This document shows, piece by piece, positions 25,982-34,391 of a stretch of 64,000 nucleotides of DNA. The notes beneath the pieces are model-generated. The model worked only from the letters and a program-made list of their open reading frames with translations. It made no database searches and had not been told where the DNA came from. The stretch is taken from assembly GCF_002019765.1 (NCBI RefSeq), contig NZ_KV917380.1:424707-488706 (forward strand), read 5' to 3'. Position 1 is the stretch's first letter, and every line of letters begins with the position of its first letter. The position numbers were made by a program, and so were the translations under genes. The stretch comes from Shouchella oshimensis. Its GTDB lineage: Bacteria; Bacillota; Bacilli; Bacillales; Bacillaceae_D.

Positions 25982-27493
25982 ATGGAATGGTCAATCATTA
26001 TCGATGGGCTTTTTACCGCACTTGAACCAATGAATATGGTGTGGCTCATTTTTGGTGCCTTGTTAGGTACAATCGTTGGAATTCTTCCTGGTCTAGGTCC
26101 TGCAACGGGAGTAGCGGTTTTAATTCCATTAACGTTTGGAATGAATCCAGTAAGTGCATTAATCTTGATGTCATCTATTTATTACGGTGCGCTTTTCGGC
26201 GGGTCGAGGAGTTCTATTCTTATTAATACACCAGGAGATGGTTCATCCATTGCGGCTACGTTCGACGGGTACCCGATGACATTAAAAGGGCAAGCTGGTC
26301 AAGCAATGTCAATTGCAGCAATGGCGTCATTGTTCGGTGGTATTATGGCGATTTTTGGTTTTATCTTTCTTGCGATCCCTCTTGCTCAATTTGCGTTAAA
26401 CTTTGGTCCAGCTGAGTATTTTATGCTTTTTCTTTTTACTTTATCAGCAGTTGTCGCTCTTTCAACAGGAAAGATGATCAAAGGGTTTGTTGCCATGTTT
26501 GCTGGTCTTGCGATTAGCACGGTCGGTATTGATTTGCAATCAGGTGTGCATCGATTCACATTTGGTGTTCCACATTTTACAGATGGGATTAATTTCATCG
26601 TTATCATTATTGGGATTTATGCGCTAGGAGAAGTTTTATACAATATGTTTCCTAAGAAAAAAGGACAGCAACCGAAAAAGGACCAGGCTATCGGGAGCAA
26701 GTGGTTTACAAAAGAACAATGGAAACGATCGCTTGGTCCAATTTTCCGCAGTGGTCCACTTGGTTTCTTTCTCGGTGTTTTACCGGGATCTGGTGGAACA
26801 ATTTCCTCCTTACTTGCGTATTCTACCGAAAAACAACTATCGAAGCGAAAGGATGAATTCGGTAAAGGGGCAGTAGAAGGGCTTGTTGCACCAGAATCAG
26901 CGAACAGTTCAGCTGCTGTAGGGTCCCTTATTCCCATGTTAACAATGGGTATTCCAGGGTCCGGTACAACTGCGGTTATGCTTGGAGCGTTAGTCATGAT
27001 CGGCATTACACCAGGTCCATTACTGTTTGAGAATAGCCCGGATCTTGTCTGGACCCTTATTAACAGTATGTTTATAGGGAATTTAATTTTAGTCATTATT
27101 AATATTTTAATGGTAGGCATGTTAATTAAGGTGTTACGAACGCCTGCAAATGTGTTGTATCCTATTGTGCTTGTTTTATCATTTATTGGCGCTTATACAC
27201 TTGGGTACAGTACAATCGATTTCTACTTGCTTATCGTAGCAGGCTTACTTGGCTTACTTATGCGTGTATTAGACTACCCAGTAGCGCCAATGATTTTAGC
27301 CCTTATTGTTGGTGGAGAAATGGAGCAAAATATGCGAAGAGCCTCTATTATTTATGAGAGTCCACAGGCGATTTTCTTTGCTTCACCAATTGCGACAACT
27401 TTATTTTTCTTAACGTTGCTTTCCTTAAGTTATCCTCTTCTTTTGAAGCTATTTAAAAGGAGAAAAGGTACAGGGACAGGCGCTTCTATGTAA
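25982..27493 (+). CDS. tctA: Tripartite tricarboxylate transporter large membrane subunit TctA
   Basis: A 503-residue permease with about 11-12 transmembrane helices. TctA motifs: GILPGLGPATGVAVLIPLT (about 33-51), YYGALFGGSRSSILINTPGD (about 69-88, the repeat motif), and FLGVLPGSGGTISSLLAY with MGIPGSGTTAVMLGAL in the second half, reflecting the internal duplication typical of the family. ATG 25982 is chosen: GGAGGGTAAAGG precedes it and it starts 4 bases after the tctB stop. Driven by proton or sodium gradient. Confidence 0.94.
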   Translation: MEWSIIIDGLFTALEPMNMVWLIFGALLGTIVGILPGLGPATGVAVLIPLTFGMNPVSALILMSSIYYGALFGGSRSSILINTPGDGSSIAATFDGYPMTLKGQAGQAMSIAAMASLFGGIMAIFGFIFLAIPLAQFALNFGPAEYFMLFLFTLSAVVALSTGKMIKGFVAMFAGLAISTVGIDLQSGVHRFTFGVPHFTDGINFIVIIIGIYALGEVLYNMFPKKKGQQPKKDQAIGSKWFTKEQWKRSLGPIFRSGPLGFFLGVLPGSGGTISSLLAYSTEKQLSKRKDEFGKGAVEGLVAPESANSSAAVGSLIPMLTMGIPGSGTTAVMLGALVMIGITPGPLLFENSPDLVWTLINSMFIGNLILVIINILMVGMLIKVLRTPANVLYPIVLVLSFIGAYTLGYSTIDFYLLIVAGLLGLLMRVLDYPVAPMILALIVGGEMEQNMRRASIIYESPQAIFFASPIATTLFFLTLLSLSYPLLLKLFKRRKGTGTGASM

Positions 27494-27568
27494 CGATCAA
27501 ACCTTATCTTGTACGCATTCGATGAAATACGTATCATAGGGTAAAAGCGTAGAGAAAGGTGGACCAGT

Positions 27569-27973
27569 ATGCAAAATAGCTACTTATTCGTATATGGAAC
27601 CTTGCGTAAAGGGGGCACAAATGCACATTATCTAGAATCGGCGACTTGTGTGAAGAACGATTGTTATGTAGAAGGAGAACTGCATGCGACTCCATATGGC
27701 TATCCAATTGCGCGGTTTAAAAAAGGCCAGTTCATACGTGGAGAGCTTTACAGCGTAACTCCTAAAGTATTGGAAATGATAGATGAATTAGAGGGTTATA
27801 AAGAAGGTCGATTCACTGGGAATGAGTATGAACGTGTAAAAATGAACGTGACGGTAGAAGGGGAAACGGTTCAGGCGTTTGGTTATATAGCGACCGATTT
27901 TTTTGAACACATTGTCGAACCAATACCAAATGGTGATTGGATGGTTTATTGTTCCAATCAAAGCGGTCGATAA
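27569..27973 (+). CDS. Gamma-glutamylcyclotransferase-like (AIG2/GGCT) protein
   Basis: A 134-residue GGCT-fold protein. LFVYGTLRKGGTNAHYL (residues 6-22) is the signature substrate loop; Glu in DELEGY (about 72-77) is the catalytic acid position, followed by YERVKMNV. The family cyclises gamma-glutamyl-amines or amino acids to 5-oxoproline, but many members are unassigned. Cytoplasmic. GAAAGGTGG precedes the ATG. Single gene; a strong GTCCTGTC/GACAGGAC hairpin follows. Confidence 0.88.
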   Translation: MQNSYLFVYGTLRKGGTNAHYLESATCVKNDCYVEGELHATPYGYPIARFKKGQFIRGELYSVTPKVLEMIDELEGYKEGRFTGNEYERVKMNVTVEGETVQAFGYIATDFFEHIVEPIPNGDWMVYCSNQSGR

Positions 27974-28002
27974 GTATGTACAAAGGAAAGCAACAGGCAG
28001 AA

Positions 28003-28033
28003 GTCCTGTCGTCGTCGCTAACGTTGACAGGAC
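28003..28033. other. Hairpin without T-tract between GGCT and terpene cyclase genes
   Basis: GTCCTGTC and GACAGGAC form perfect 8-base arms around a 15-base loop. No T-run follows on either strand, so it is only a weak terminator candidate. Confidence 0.4.
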
Positions 28034-28102
28034 AGCTAGATGCAATTAAAAAGTAGCTTGACTGAAATCACATATGGGGCTCTTTAATGAGTATGAAGCA
28101 GC

Positions 28103-29986
28103 TTACGATTGATTATATTTGTTCTGGTAATGAGCGAGAGCAAGTAGCGGATAGAAATACCGGTAACTATGGTAGTGAAAATAAATTCGGTCAGCTAGTC
28201 CTTTACCAACGGGATACGCGTTTGTCCAGTCTGAACTAGTATGAAGATGGGCAAGCAAATAACGAACCCCGTCTCGAATCGATTTTTCAGGATAATCAAG
28301 TGTTGCAATAAGTGCATCGATCGCCCAAGCTGTTTGAGTGAGGTTGCTTGCAGGTAGCTTGGTGAATGTCTTGTTTCGATCGCTTAAACAAGATTCTCCC
28401 CATCCTCCATCTTGATGCTGAATGCTTTTAAGCCAGTTCACTGCTTTCCTTACATGAGGTTCATCTTTAGACACTCCAGCTGCGTCAAGAGCTGTTAATG
28501 CTGCCCACGTACCATAGATGTAATTTACACCCCATTGTCCTTCCCATGAGCCGTCCTTTTGTTGATTTCTTTTAAGCCAGCGAATGCCTCTTTTCAGTAC
28601 CTTTTCATCTTTTGGTACATGAGTGAAATTCCCGAGAAACTCTATGACTCTACCAGTTAAATCTGGTGTGCTTGGATCAGTTAGAATGCCTTTACTTTCT
28701 TGGATAGGAAGGAGTGCAAGAAGCCGGCTGTTGGTGTTTTTTTCAAACGCGCCCCAACCACCGTCGCGGTTTTGCATAGACGTAACCCACAGCGTACCAC
28801 GTTTCCATGCCTCCTTTATTTCTTCATTTTCTACGGCTTGGGCAGTGATGGCACGAAGTGAAGAGGTTGTATCATCCATATCCGGTTGAATCGAATTAAT
28901 GGTAGAGAATCCCCAGCCACCTGGAAGAATTCCTGGATTATGAACAATCCAGTCTCCGTATGTATTGTGCTGCTTCTGTACTAAGTAACTTGAAGCTTTT
29001 TGAATCATCTCGTCGGATGGCTTTACCTTGGCTTCCTGTAAGGCATAGCTAATGAGGGACGTATTCCAAATCGTTGCCGTTGTAAATTGTATATGAGGTT
29101 TCCCATTCACTGTCGTTTGAAAAGACTTTAAGCCTTCCATGGCTTTTTCGATTAGTGGATCGTGTTTGGGGTGACCTAGAGCAAGAAGAGCAAATACCAT
29201 AAACATTGTTGATGTAAAGTAACTAAAGAGCGTCCCATCTTGTTCAGTTGCGTTCATCATATAGCGCTTTGCCTGACTGATGGCAAGTTGATGAATATTC
29301 GTTGGGCCAGGAATGACCTTTTTAACTAAATAGTGAATGGTACCGTGAAGTTTACGAGAGGCCTCTCCATCCACCCAATCTAAGAAGGGGTCGTTTCTTG
29401 ACTGGCTATACAAGTCAGAAAGATCAGGACTTCTTGATGTTGTGACTTGTAATTTATGATCGGCAGCGATTAAGAGAGGTACCATGTGAGCCCGCCCATA
29501 GACAGACATACTAAATAAATTAAATGGAAAAGCAACTGGTAATAGTATGAGTTCAATAGGGATAGGAAAGAAAGAAGGCCATTTGTATTGTCCGGTTAAC
29601 AGAAGAACAAACTTTGTTAATAACGTTGTTTGTTCAATGCCACCATTGGTTAGAATAAATTGCTTTGCTTTTTGCAGGCGCTGATCATTTTTTGACAGAT
29701 AGCCAGAATATAAGAGTGCATAATAACACTCAACTGTTGTGGTCAGGTTCCCTTCGTTCTCATCTTTAACTAGTTTCCAAGCGCCATTTTCACCTTGTAA
29801 GCTTAACAAGCGTTCGGCTAATGCTTGAATAAGTGTCTCATCGTCCTTCTCCAATGTACGTAACAAAATAATCATATAAGCATCCGTAAACGTTCCGGCT
29901 TCAAACGGATACTGCCATGAGCCATCTTCAAGTTGATCTTCTCGAAGCTTTGAAACTAACGTATCAATTGCTGCTTGAATCTTCAT
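28103..29986 (-). CDS. sqhC: Squalene-hopene cyclase family terpene cyclase (SqhC, sporulenol synthase-like)
   Basis: A 627-residue class II triterpene/sesquarterpene cyclase, close to the roughly 630 residues of B. subtilis SqhC. The proton-donating DxDD motif is DMDD at 369-372 followed by TTSSL; several QW repeats are visible (QLEDGSW 18-24, QGENGAW, QNRDGGWG, QQKDGSW, QHQDGGWG). The TTSSL context resembles tetraprenyl-beta-curcumene cyclases rather than hopanoid producers. It would make sporulenes or related polyprenoid lipids at the membrane, a spore-associated trait. No prenyltransferase lies nearby. Faces away from the intergenic repeat upstream. Confidence 0.88.
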   Translation of the reverse strand: MKIQAAIDTLVSKLREDQLEDGSWQYPFEAGTFTDAYMIILLRTLEKDDETLIQALAERLLSLQGENGAWKLVKDENEGNLTTTVECYYALLYSGYLSKNDQRLQKAKQFILTNGGIEQTTLLTKFVLLLTGQYKWPSFFPIPIELILLPVAFPFNLFSMSVYGRAHMVPLLIAADHKLQVTTSRSPDLSDLYSQSRNDPFLDWVDGEASRKLHGTIHYLVKKVIPGPTNIHQLAISQAKRYMMNATEQDGTLFSYFTSTMFMVFALLALGHPKHDPLIEKAMEGLKSFQTTVNGKPHIQFTTATIWNTSLISYALQEAKVKPSDEMIQKASSYLVQKQHNTYGDWIVHNPGILPGGWGFSTINSIQPDMDDTTSSLRAITAQAVENEEIKEAWKRGTLWVTSMQNRDGGWGAFEKNTNSRLLALLPIQESKGILTDPSTPDLTGRVIEFLGNFTHVPKDEKVLKRGIRWLKRNQQKDGSWEGQWGVNYIYGTWAALTALDAAGVSKDEPHVRKAVNWLKSIQHQDGGWGESCLSDRNKTFTKLPASNLTQTAWAIDALIATLDYPEKSIRDGVRYLLAHLHTSSDWTNAYPVGKGLADRIYFHYHSYRYFYPLLALAHYQNKYNQS

Positions 29987-30061
29987 ACGAGCCCTCCCGC
30001 CGAACAGTTACTTCTACAATCTATTCAGTAGGAAAAGCAGACATGACGATAAAAGAAAAAC
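29987..30061. other. Gap between terpene cyclase and repeat element
   Basis: Short A-rich spacer carrying the cyclase ribosome binding site; nothing else seen. The remaining gap to 30346 is filled by the repeat element. Confidence 0.5.
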
Positions 30062-30333
30062 AGGCTGGGACATAACGAAAAGTAGTATTTGAAAAGACGA
30101 ATAGTCTAAAATATGTTGAGTAGCACCGCTACAGGAGAATCCTTCGCTTTCCGGGGACACGGCCTCAGCCTCCTCCGTGGAAAACCGCCACTCCGAGTCT
30201 TCAGACACGTGCTGATTCCCCAGGAGTCTTCGGATTCTCCTTCCGCTCATTTTCATAGAAAACAAACGACGAACGTTCCTATTTTCAGGAATGTTCGTCA
30301 TTTTGGTCTGTCTATCTACTTTTGTCCCAGCCT
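30062..30333. repeat. Structured inverted-repeat-bounded element, copy 1 (272 bp)
   Basis: Ends AGGCTGGGACA (30062-30072) and TGTCCCAGCCT (30323-30333) are perfect inverted repeats. Inside, GGAGAATCC (30134-30142) pairs with GGATTCTCC (30232-30240), and GACGAACGTTCCT (30268-30280) with AGGAATGTTCGTC (30287-30299), the latter followed by ATTTT. No plausible protein is encoded. A second copy lies at 37901-38140. It sits 13 bases from the stop of the ABC permease gene. It may act as a terminator or structured RNA, or be a non-autonomous mobile element. Confidence 0.88.
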
Positions 30334-30346
30334 CTCGTCTATTGAA

Positions 30347-31213
30347 TTAGCCTTTTGTACCCGAGATCACCACGCCTTGGATAAAATATTTCTGTGCGAA
30401 AAAGAACAGAATGAGAGGTGGTAGCACAGCCATTACGGAGGCGGCCATAAGCAACTGCCAAGGTGTAGCCGCGTACGCAGCAGTGAAATTGGCTAATCCT
30501 AGAGACAAGGGATACAGCTCTTGAGAATTTAAATAAATAAGAGGTCCCATTAGATCATTCCAGCGAAACATAAATTCAATGATTGCAGCTGTTGCCATCG
30601 CAGGTAAAGAGAGAGGAAGTATAATCTTAAAGAAGATCGTTAAGTAACCGCCGCCATCAATGGTTACCGCCTCATCTAGTTCTTTCGGTAAGCCGAGATA
30701 AAACTGACGTAACAAAAAGATTAAGAATGCACTTCCAGCTATGGCAGGGATGGTTAAAGGTAAATACGAATCCACCCACCCAATCGAATTAAACAGTAAA
30801 TACTGTGGAATCATAACCACTTGTTGTGGGAGCATCATCGTACTTAACACAAGCGCGAACAAGAATGTTTGCCCTCTAGCGCGAAAGCGAGCAAAACCAA
30901 ATGCAATCATAGCGGAAAAGAAAACCGTACCGACTACCGTGACGACGGTGTACCAGGATGTGTTCCAGAGGTAGGTTGCAAACGGATGGTTCTGGAAGAC
31001 TTCAAGATAGTTGGACCAATTCCAGGTAGTAGGAAAAAAAGAGAGTGGGTTTGAAACAATTTCTTCCAAGCTTTTAACCGATGTAAAAAACATCCAAGCT
31101 ACTGGAAACAAAAACAAAGATAGACAAGCCACTAAACCAGTATACGTAAGCATTTTTCCACCTTTAGATAGCTCGCCAGGGGAATAATGAGTTTTATTAA
31201 ATAGGTGCTTCAT
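30347..31213 (-). CDS. Carbohydrate ABC transporter permease (MalG type), system 1
   Basis: A 288-residue CUT1-family permease with six transmembrane helices. The EAA loop is ELDEAVTIDGGGYLTIFFKIILPLS (about 180-205), which docks the ATPase. The start ATG is preceded by a GGAGG. It is the third gene of an SBP-permease-permease operon; 17 bases separate it from the upstream permease. No ATPase gene accompanies it. The substrate is probably an oligosaccharide or glycoside, given the neighbouring GH2 hydrolase. Confidence 0.92.
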   Translation of the reverse strand: MKHLFNKTHYSPGELSKGGKMLTYTGLVACLSLFLFPVAWMFFTSVKSLEEIVSNPLSFFPTTWNWSNYLEVFQNHPFATYLWNTSWYTVVTVVGTVFFSAMIAFGFARFRARGQTFLFALVLSTMMLPQQVVMIPQYLLFNSIGWVDSYLPLTIPAIAGSAFLIFLLRQFYLGLPKELDEAVTIDGGGYLTIFFKIILPLSLPAMATAAIIEFMFRWNDLMGPLIYLNSQELYPLSLGLANFTAAYAATPWQLLMAASVMAVLPPLILFFFAQKYFIQGVVISGTKG

Positions 31214-31230
31214 GTGCTTGACCTCCTTGA

Positions 31231-32166
31231 TTATTTGTCATATTCGTAGTGAACATTTTTACGAGATACGTAAAGAGCGATAAACGTCAGAACAAAGATG
31301 ATTAAAAACAAAATCCAAGCTTGAGCAGAAGCGTAACCCATCCGGTTTTGGAAAAAGGCGGTTTCAAATAAATAATACACATAGAAGTAGCTCATCCAAT
31401 CGGGTCCTCCATCTGTAATCACGTATGCTTGAGTGAAAATTTGAAACGACGCAATGATGGAGATAATGACATTAAAGAGAATAATCGGTGAGATTAATGG
31501 AATTGTAATGTTTCGGAACCGCCTCCAAGGGCTTGCTCCATCTATAGCTGCTGCTTCATAAAGTTCTTTTGGAAGCTGTTGTAGACTAGCGAGAAAAATA
31601 ATCATCGTACTTCCGACTGCAGTCAACTGCATAAGGACAAAGGAAGGAATAACAGTATAAGGGTCCGTAAACCAGCCAGGCCCTGTCAGACCAAAAACCT
31701 CGTATAGAAATGAATTGACGACCCCGAATTGAGGATTTAGAATCCACATCCATAGAAAGGCAACAGACACCCCTGAAATGATGGAAGGCGCATAAAAGAA
31801 AGTTCGAAAAAAGGCCTGCCCTTTAATTTTGGCATTCAGTAACAAAGCAAGCCCAATGGCTAAAACAATGGAGAAGGGAACAGCGAGAGCAGCATAAGCG
31901 GTCGTTACAAATAAGGAGCGGTAAAACAGTGGATCTGAAAAGAGGTTCACAAAGTTTTGTAAGCCTACAAACGAAGCTTCACCCATAATGGCATAATCGG
32001 TAAAGCTAAAGTAAAGCGAAGCGACCATTGGACCCGCAATAAAGAGAGTAAAACCGATTAACCATGGAGAAATAAACAGCCAGAAGTATTTTTCTTCTCT
32101 CCTTGCTCCGATGGACGTATGTTTAAGTGGCTTTCGACTTCGATTTGGCGCTGGGTTCGTTTCCAT
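31231..32166 (-). CDS. Carbohydrate ABC transporter permease (MalF type), system 1
   Basis: A 311-residue CUT1 permease: cytoplasmic basic N-terminus (1-30), six membrane helices starting YFWLFISPWLIGFTLF, EAA loop ELYEAAAIDGASPWRRFRNITIPL (about 199-222). It pairs with the downstream MalG-type subunit to form the membrane channel. 20 bases separate it from the binding-protein gene upstream. Confidence 0.92.
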   Translation of the reverse strand: METNPAPNRSRKPLKHTSIGARREEKYFWLFISPWLIGFTLFIAGPMVASLYFSFTDYAIMGEASFVGLQNFVNLFSDPLFYRSLFVTTAYAALAVPFSIVLAIGLALLLNAKIKGQAFFRTFFYAPSIISGVSVAFLWMWILNPQFGVVNSFLYEVFGLTGPGWFTDPYTVIPSFVLMQLTAVGSTMIIFLASLQQLPKELYEAAAIDGASPWRRFRNITIPLISPIILFNVIISIIASFQIFTQAYVITDGGPDWMSYFYVYYLFETAFFQNRMGYASAQAWILFLIIFVLTFIALYVSRKNVHYEYDK

Positions 32167-32186
32167 TCGTAATCCCCTCCATCCCG

Positions 32187-33515
32187 TTAGTAGGTGAGTG
32201 ACGTCATATTTTGTTGAAGTTCTTCTATGCCTTCATCAACGCCTTTTCGACGATCGTAAATCGCATTGATTGTCATGTTCTGGTGTTTTAAAATTGGTGC
32301 AAAGTTTGAAATTAAATGGTTATCAGTTGGTCGCCCAAACTGCAATGCGCCTTCTTCTGCAATGCGTAAGTCAGCAACCGGTATGCCTGTTCTTTCTGAG
32401 ATAAGCTCGAACCATAATTCCTTTAAATCAGAGTGGGCAGGACTCTCTAAAGTCATCTCGACCATCCATTTCGCCGCTTTATCTGGATCTAATAGAAATT
32501 TAAGAAATTCCCAAGCCTCTTCAGGATGCTTGCTGCCTTCACTCATTGCCCAAGGGTCGACATACAATGAAATTTGACGCTCATCGTTTGTGTAAGGATA
32601 AGCCGCTAGCCCCCAGTTTAAGTCGGTGTTGGCATACTGTTTTGTGCCCCAACCACCTTTCATCACCATACCAACCCGTCCACTTAAAAACGGATCACTT
32701 AGCTGTTGTAGAGCGGCAATTTCACTTTGTGGTGGCATTACTTCATGGACGTTAATGAGATCAGAACGCTGTTGAATCGCTTCACGGTTCCGTGGGTTTT
32801 CCGTAATAACAGGCTCTGTTAACAAACCGGTTTCATAATCTTCTTTTGCAAAAAAATCACCGCCAAATGCCCAAGCGTTTTTATTAGGTGAATCTTCATC
32901 TAAGACACCGTAGACTCGTTGGGTAGGAGGAAGGTCATTCTGTGTAATCGCTTGTGCTGCTTCAATCATGGCGTCATAATTCCAGCTTTCGTCGTTCCAA
33001 TCAGTCGGAGGGTAAGGCACGCCAGCTTCGTCAAAAAGATCCCGATTGTAATAAAGAAAGGAACCCATTGATAAAATCGGAATGCCGTAAACCCCATCTT
33101 CCATTTTATAGACATCAGTCAACGTGTCATCAATACCATCTAGCACATGGGGGTCTTTTTCTAGAAAAGGCGTTAAATCTTTCAGTGCTCCCATTGCATA
33201 ATAACTGCCAAATCCTGAGTCTGCCCAGTTCGGTGACCAGACATCTGGGACGTTGCCACCAGCTATCATCGTCTGCAATTTTTGATCAATTTCACCTTGG
33301 GGAATCGTCTGTAACTGGACGCGGATGCCAGGGTTTTCGTCTTCGAATGCTTCAATGACTCGATGTTCCCATTCAATAAGGTTCGGATCACTACGGACAA
33401 GCCAAGTGAGTACGACATCTCCACCTCCAGAGGTTTGTTCATCTGAACAACTCGCTAGTAGAGATACACTTGTCACAATAGGGATAAGTAAAGCTGCTTG
33501 AATTCTTTTCCTCAT
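32187..33515 (-). CDS. Sugar ABC transporter substrate-binding lipoprotein, system 1
   Basis: A 442-residue CUT1 solute receptor. Lipoprotein signal 1-22 with lipobox LLASC; VVLTWLVRSDPNLIEWEH and VQLQTIPQGEIDQKLQTMIAGGNVPDVW (about 66-95) are typical of family 1 extracellular binding proteins, as is GRVGMVMKGGWG (about 280-291). ATG 33515 is chosen since GGAGGGA lies 7 bases upstream; the longer frame would translate through the cre site. First gene of the three-gene importer operon. Substrate inferred only as a sugar or glycoside. Confidence 0.9.
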   Translation of the reverse strand: MRKRIQAALLIPIVTSVSLLASCSDEQTSGGGDVVLTWLVRSDPNLIEWEHRVIEAFEDENPGIRVQLQTIPQGEIDQKLQTMIAGGNVPDVWSPNWADSGFGSYYAMGALKDLTPFLEKDPHVLDGIDDTLTDVYKMEDGVYGIPILSMGSFLYYNRDLFDEAGVPYPPTDWNDESWNYDAMIEAAQAITQNDLPPTQRVYGVLDEDSPNKNAWAFGGDFFAKEDYETGLLTEPVITENPRNREAIQQRSDLINVHEVMPPQSEIAALQQLSDPFLSGRVGMVMKGGWGTKQYANTDLNWGLAAYPYTNDERQISLYVDPWAMSEGSKHPEEAWEFLKFLLDPDKAAKWMVEMTLESPAHSDLKELWFELISERTGIPVADLRIAEEGALQFGRPTDNHLISNFAPILKHQNMTINAIYDRRKGVDEGIEELQQNMTSLTY

Positions 33516-33538
33516 TCTAATCCCTCCACGAGAAGATA

Positions 33539-33553
33539 TGGTAAGCGCTTTCA
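33539..33553 (-). promoter_or_regulatory. cre-like site before the system 1 operon
   Basis: On the minus strand TGAAAGCGCTTACCA closely matches the CcpA site (TGAAANCGNTTNCA pattern with one extra base before the final CA). It lies 24 bases before the start codon, a repressing position. Confidence 0.65.
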
Positions 33554-33725
33554 TTAATTCTTCTTGATCAATAAAGAAAGTCCTGCTTCATTTCTTGTAC
33601 AATATGCATGCAGAGAAGTAGATATGCAGGGTATAGGAATGCAACGAATAAGCGTCTTGAGGTAGATGAGCATAGTAATAGAAAAATTTTTTATAGTAAG
33701 CTGACTAAACGTTAGCTTATTTGAC

Positions 33726-34250
33726 CTATCCTTGATGGATATGCAAAAAACAAAGAGCAGCAAAAAACGCAGGAGGAAACGTCAATGAATGGGGATGTAG
33801 CGCTAGATCAAACGTTGGGTTATGGATGCTTCCCTTTCTTTTTCCTTTAGCGATGGCTACCGGTTTATCTAAGCGCAGATTTATTTCAATTTCCCTCAAC
33901 GATAGAAGTGTTGACTTCACTTCCAGTTCACCTTGTTCAGTGGTTACAATTAACGTTCTCCCCACAGGTTGTTCACGGATTTCTCCAATGGTCACCCCTT
34001 GTTCTTTAAGTGTCCAAGATGCATTGGAAAGAAATGCACGTAGTTGGTTGTTCAATCTAAAGTCAAACTGAGAATTATAGGATTGTATCGTTAGATTTGA
34101 AACGAAAGATGAAGAAAGGTGACGTCCGAGTGTTCTCTTTAAACGGTTCTTAGAATACCGACGAAATGTGCCAATGATTGCTTCCTCGTTTTTTACATGA
34201 ATATCTTTTAGACTTGCTTTATAAGTAGGTATATCAAAATGAATGTTCAT
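33726..34250 (-). CDS. Hypothetical protein, possibly tubby C-terminal-like
   Basis: A 174-residue cytoplasmic protein without signal peptide. The middle (about 55-130) has the strand pattern FRLNNQLRAFLSNASWTLKE...GEIREQPVGRTLIVTT...LEVKSTLLSLREIEI, reminiscent of the tubby-like beta-barrel proteins common in Bacillus, but I cannot confirm this. The last 15 residues are hydrophobic (PPAFFAALCFLHI). ATG 34250 is favoured: GGGGAGG lies 10 bases upstream, whereas the ATG 9 bases earlier is too close and the longest frame overlaps the divergent GH2 gene. Monocistronic. Confidence 0.65.
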   Translation of the reverse strand: MNIHFDIPTYKASLKDIHVKNEEAIIGTFRRYSKNRLKRTLGRHLSSSFVSNLTIQSYNSQFDFRLNNQLRAFLSNASWTLKEQGVTIGEIREQPVGRTLIVTTEQGELEVKSTLLSLREIEINLRLDKPVAIAKGKRKGSIHNPTFDLALHPHSLTFPPAFFAALCFLHIHQG

Positions 34251-34287
34251 TCTAAGCATTCCTCCCCTCGTTTTCATCAATAATAGT

Positions 34288-34316
34288 TTGACAATTCCGC
34301 AAAAACTGCTCATACT
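34288..34316 (+). promoter_or_regulatory. Sigma-A-type promoter of the GH2 gene
   Basis: TTGACA (34288-34293), 17-base spacer, CATACT (34311-34316). Confidence 0.6.
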
Positions 34317-34391
34317 TCCTTTAAAACAATCTTTGATAGGAAAAACGTATCTAATTGATTGAGTGTATGTCAACAAAAGGGAGCTGAGTAG

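Noticed and set aside
30113-30424. Protein-coding frames within the repeat elements
   Set aside because: Frames differ between the two copies, lack ribosome sites, and are broken by the deletions, whereas the paired arms are conserved.
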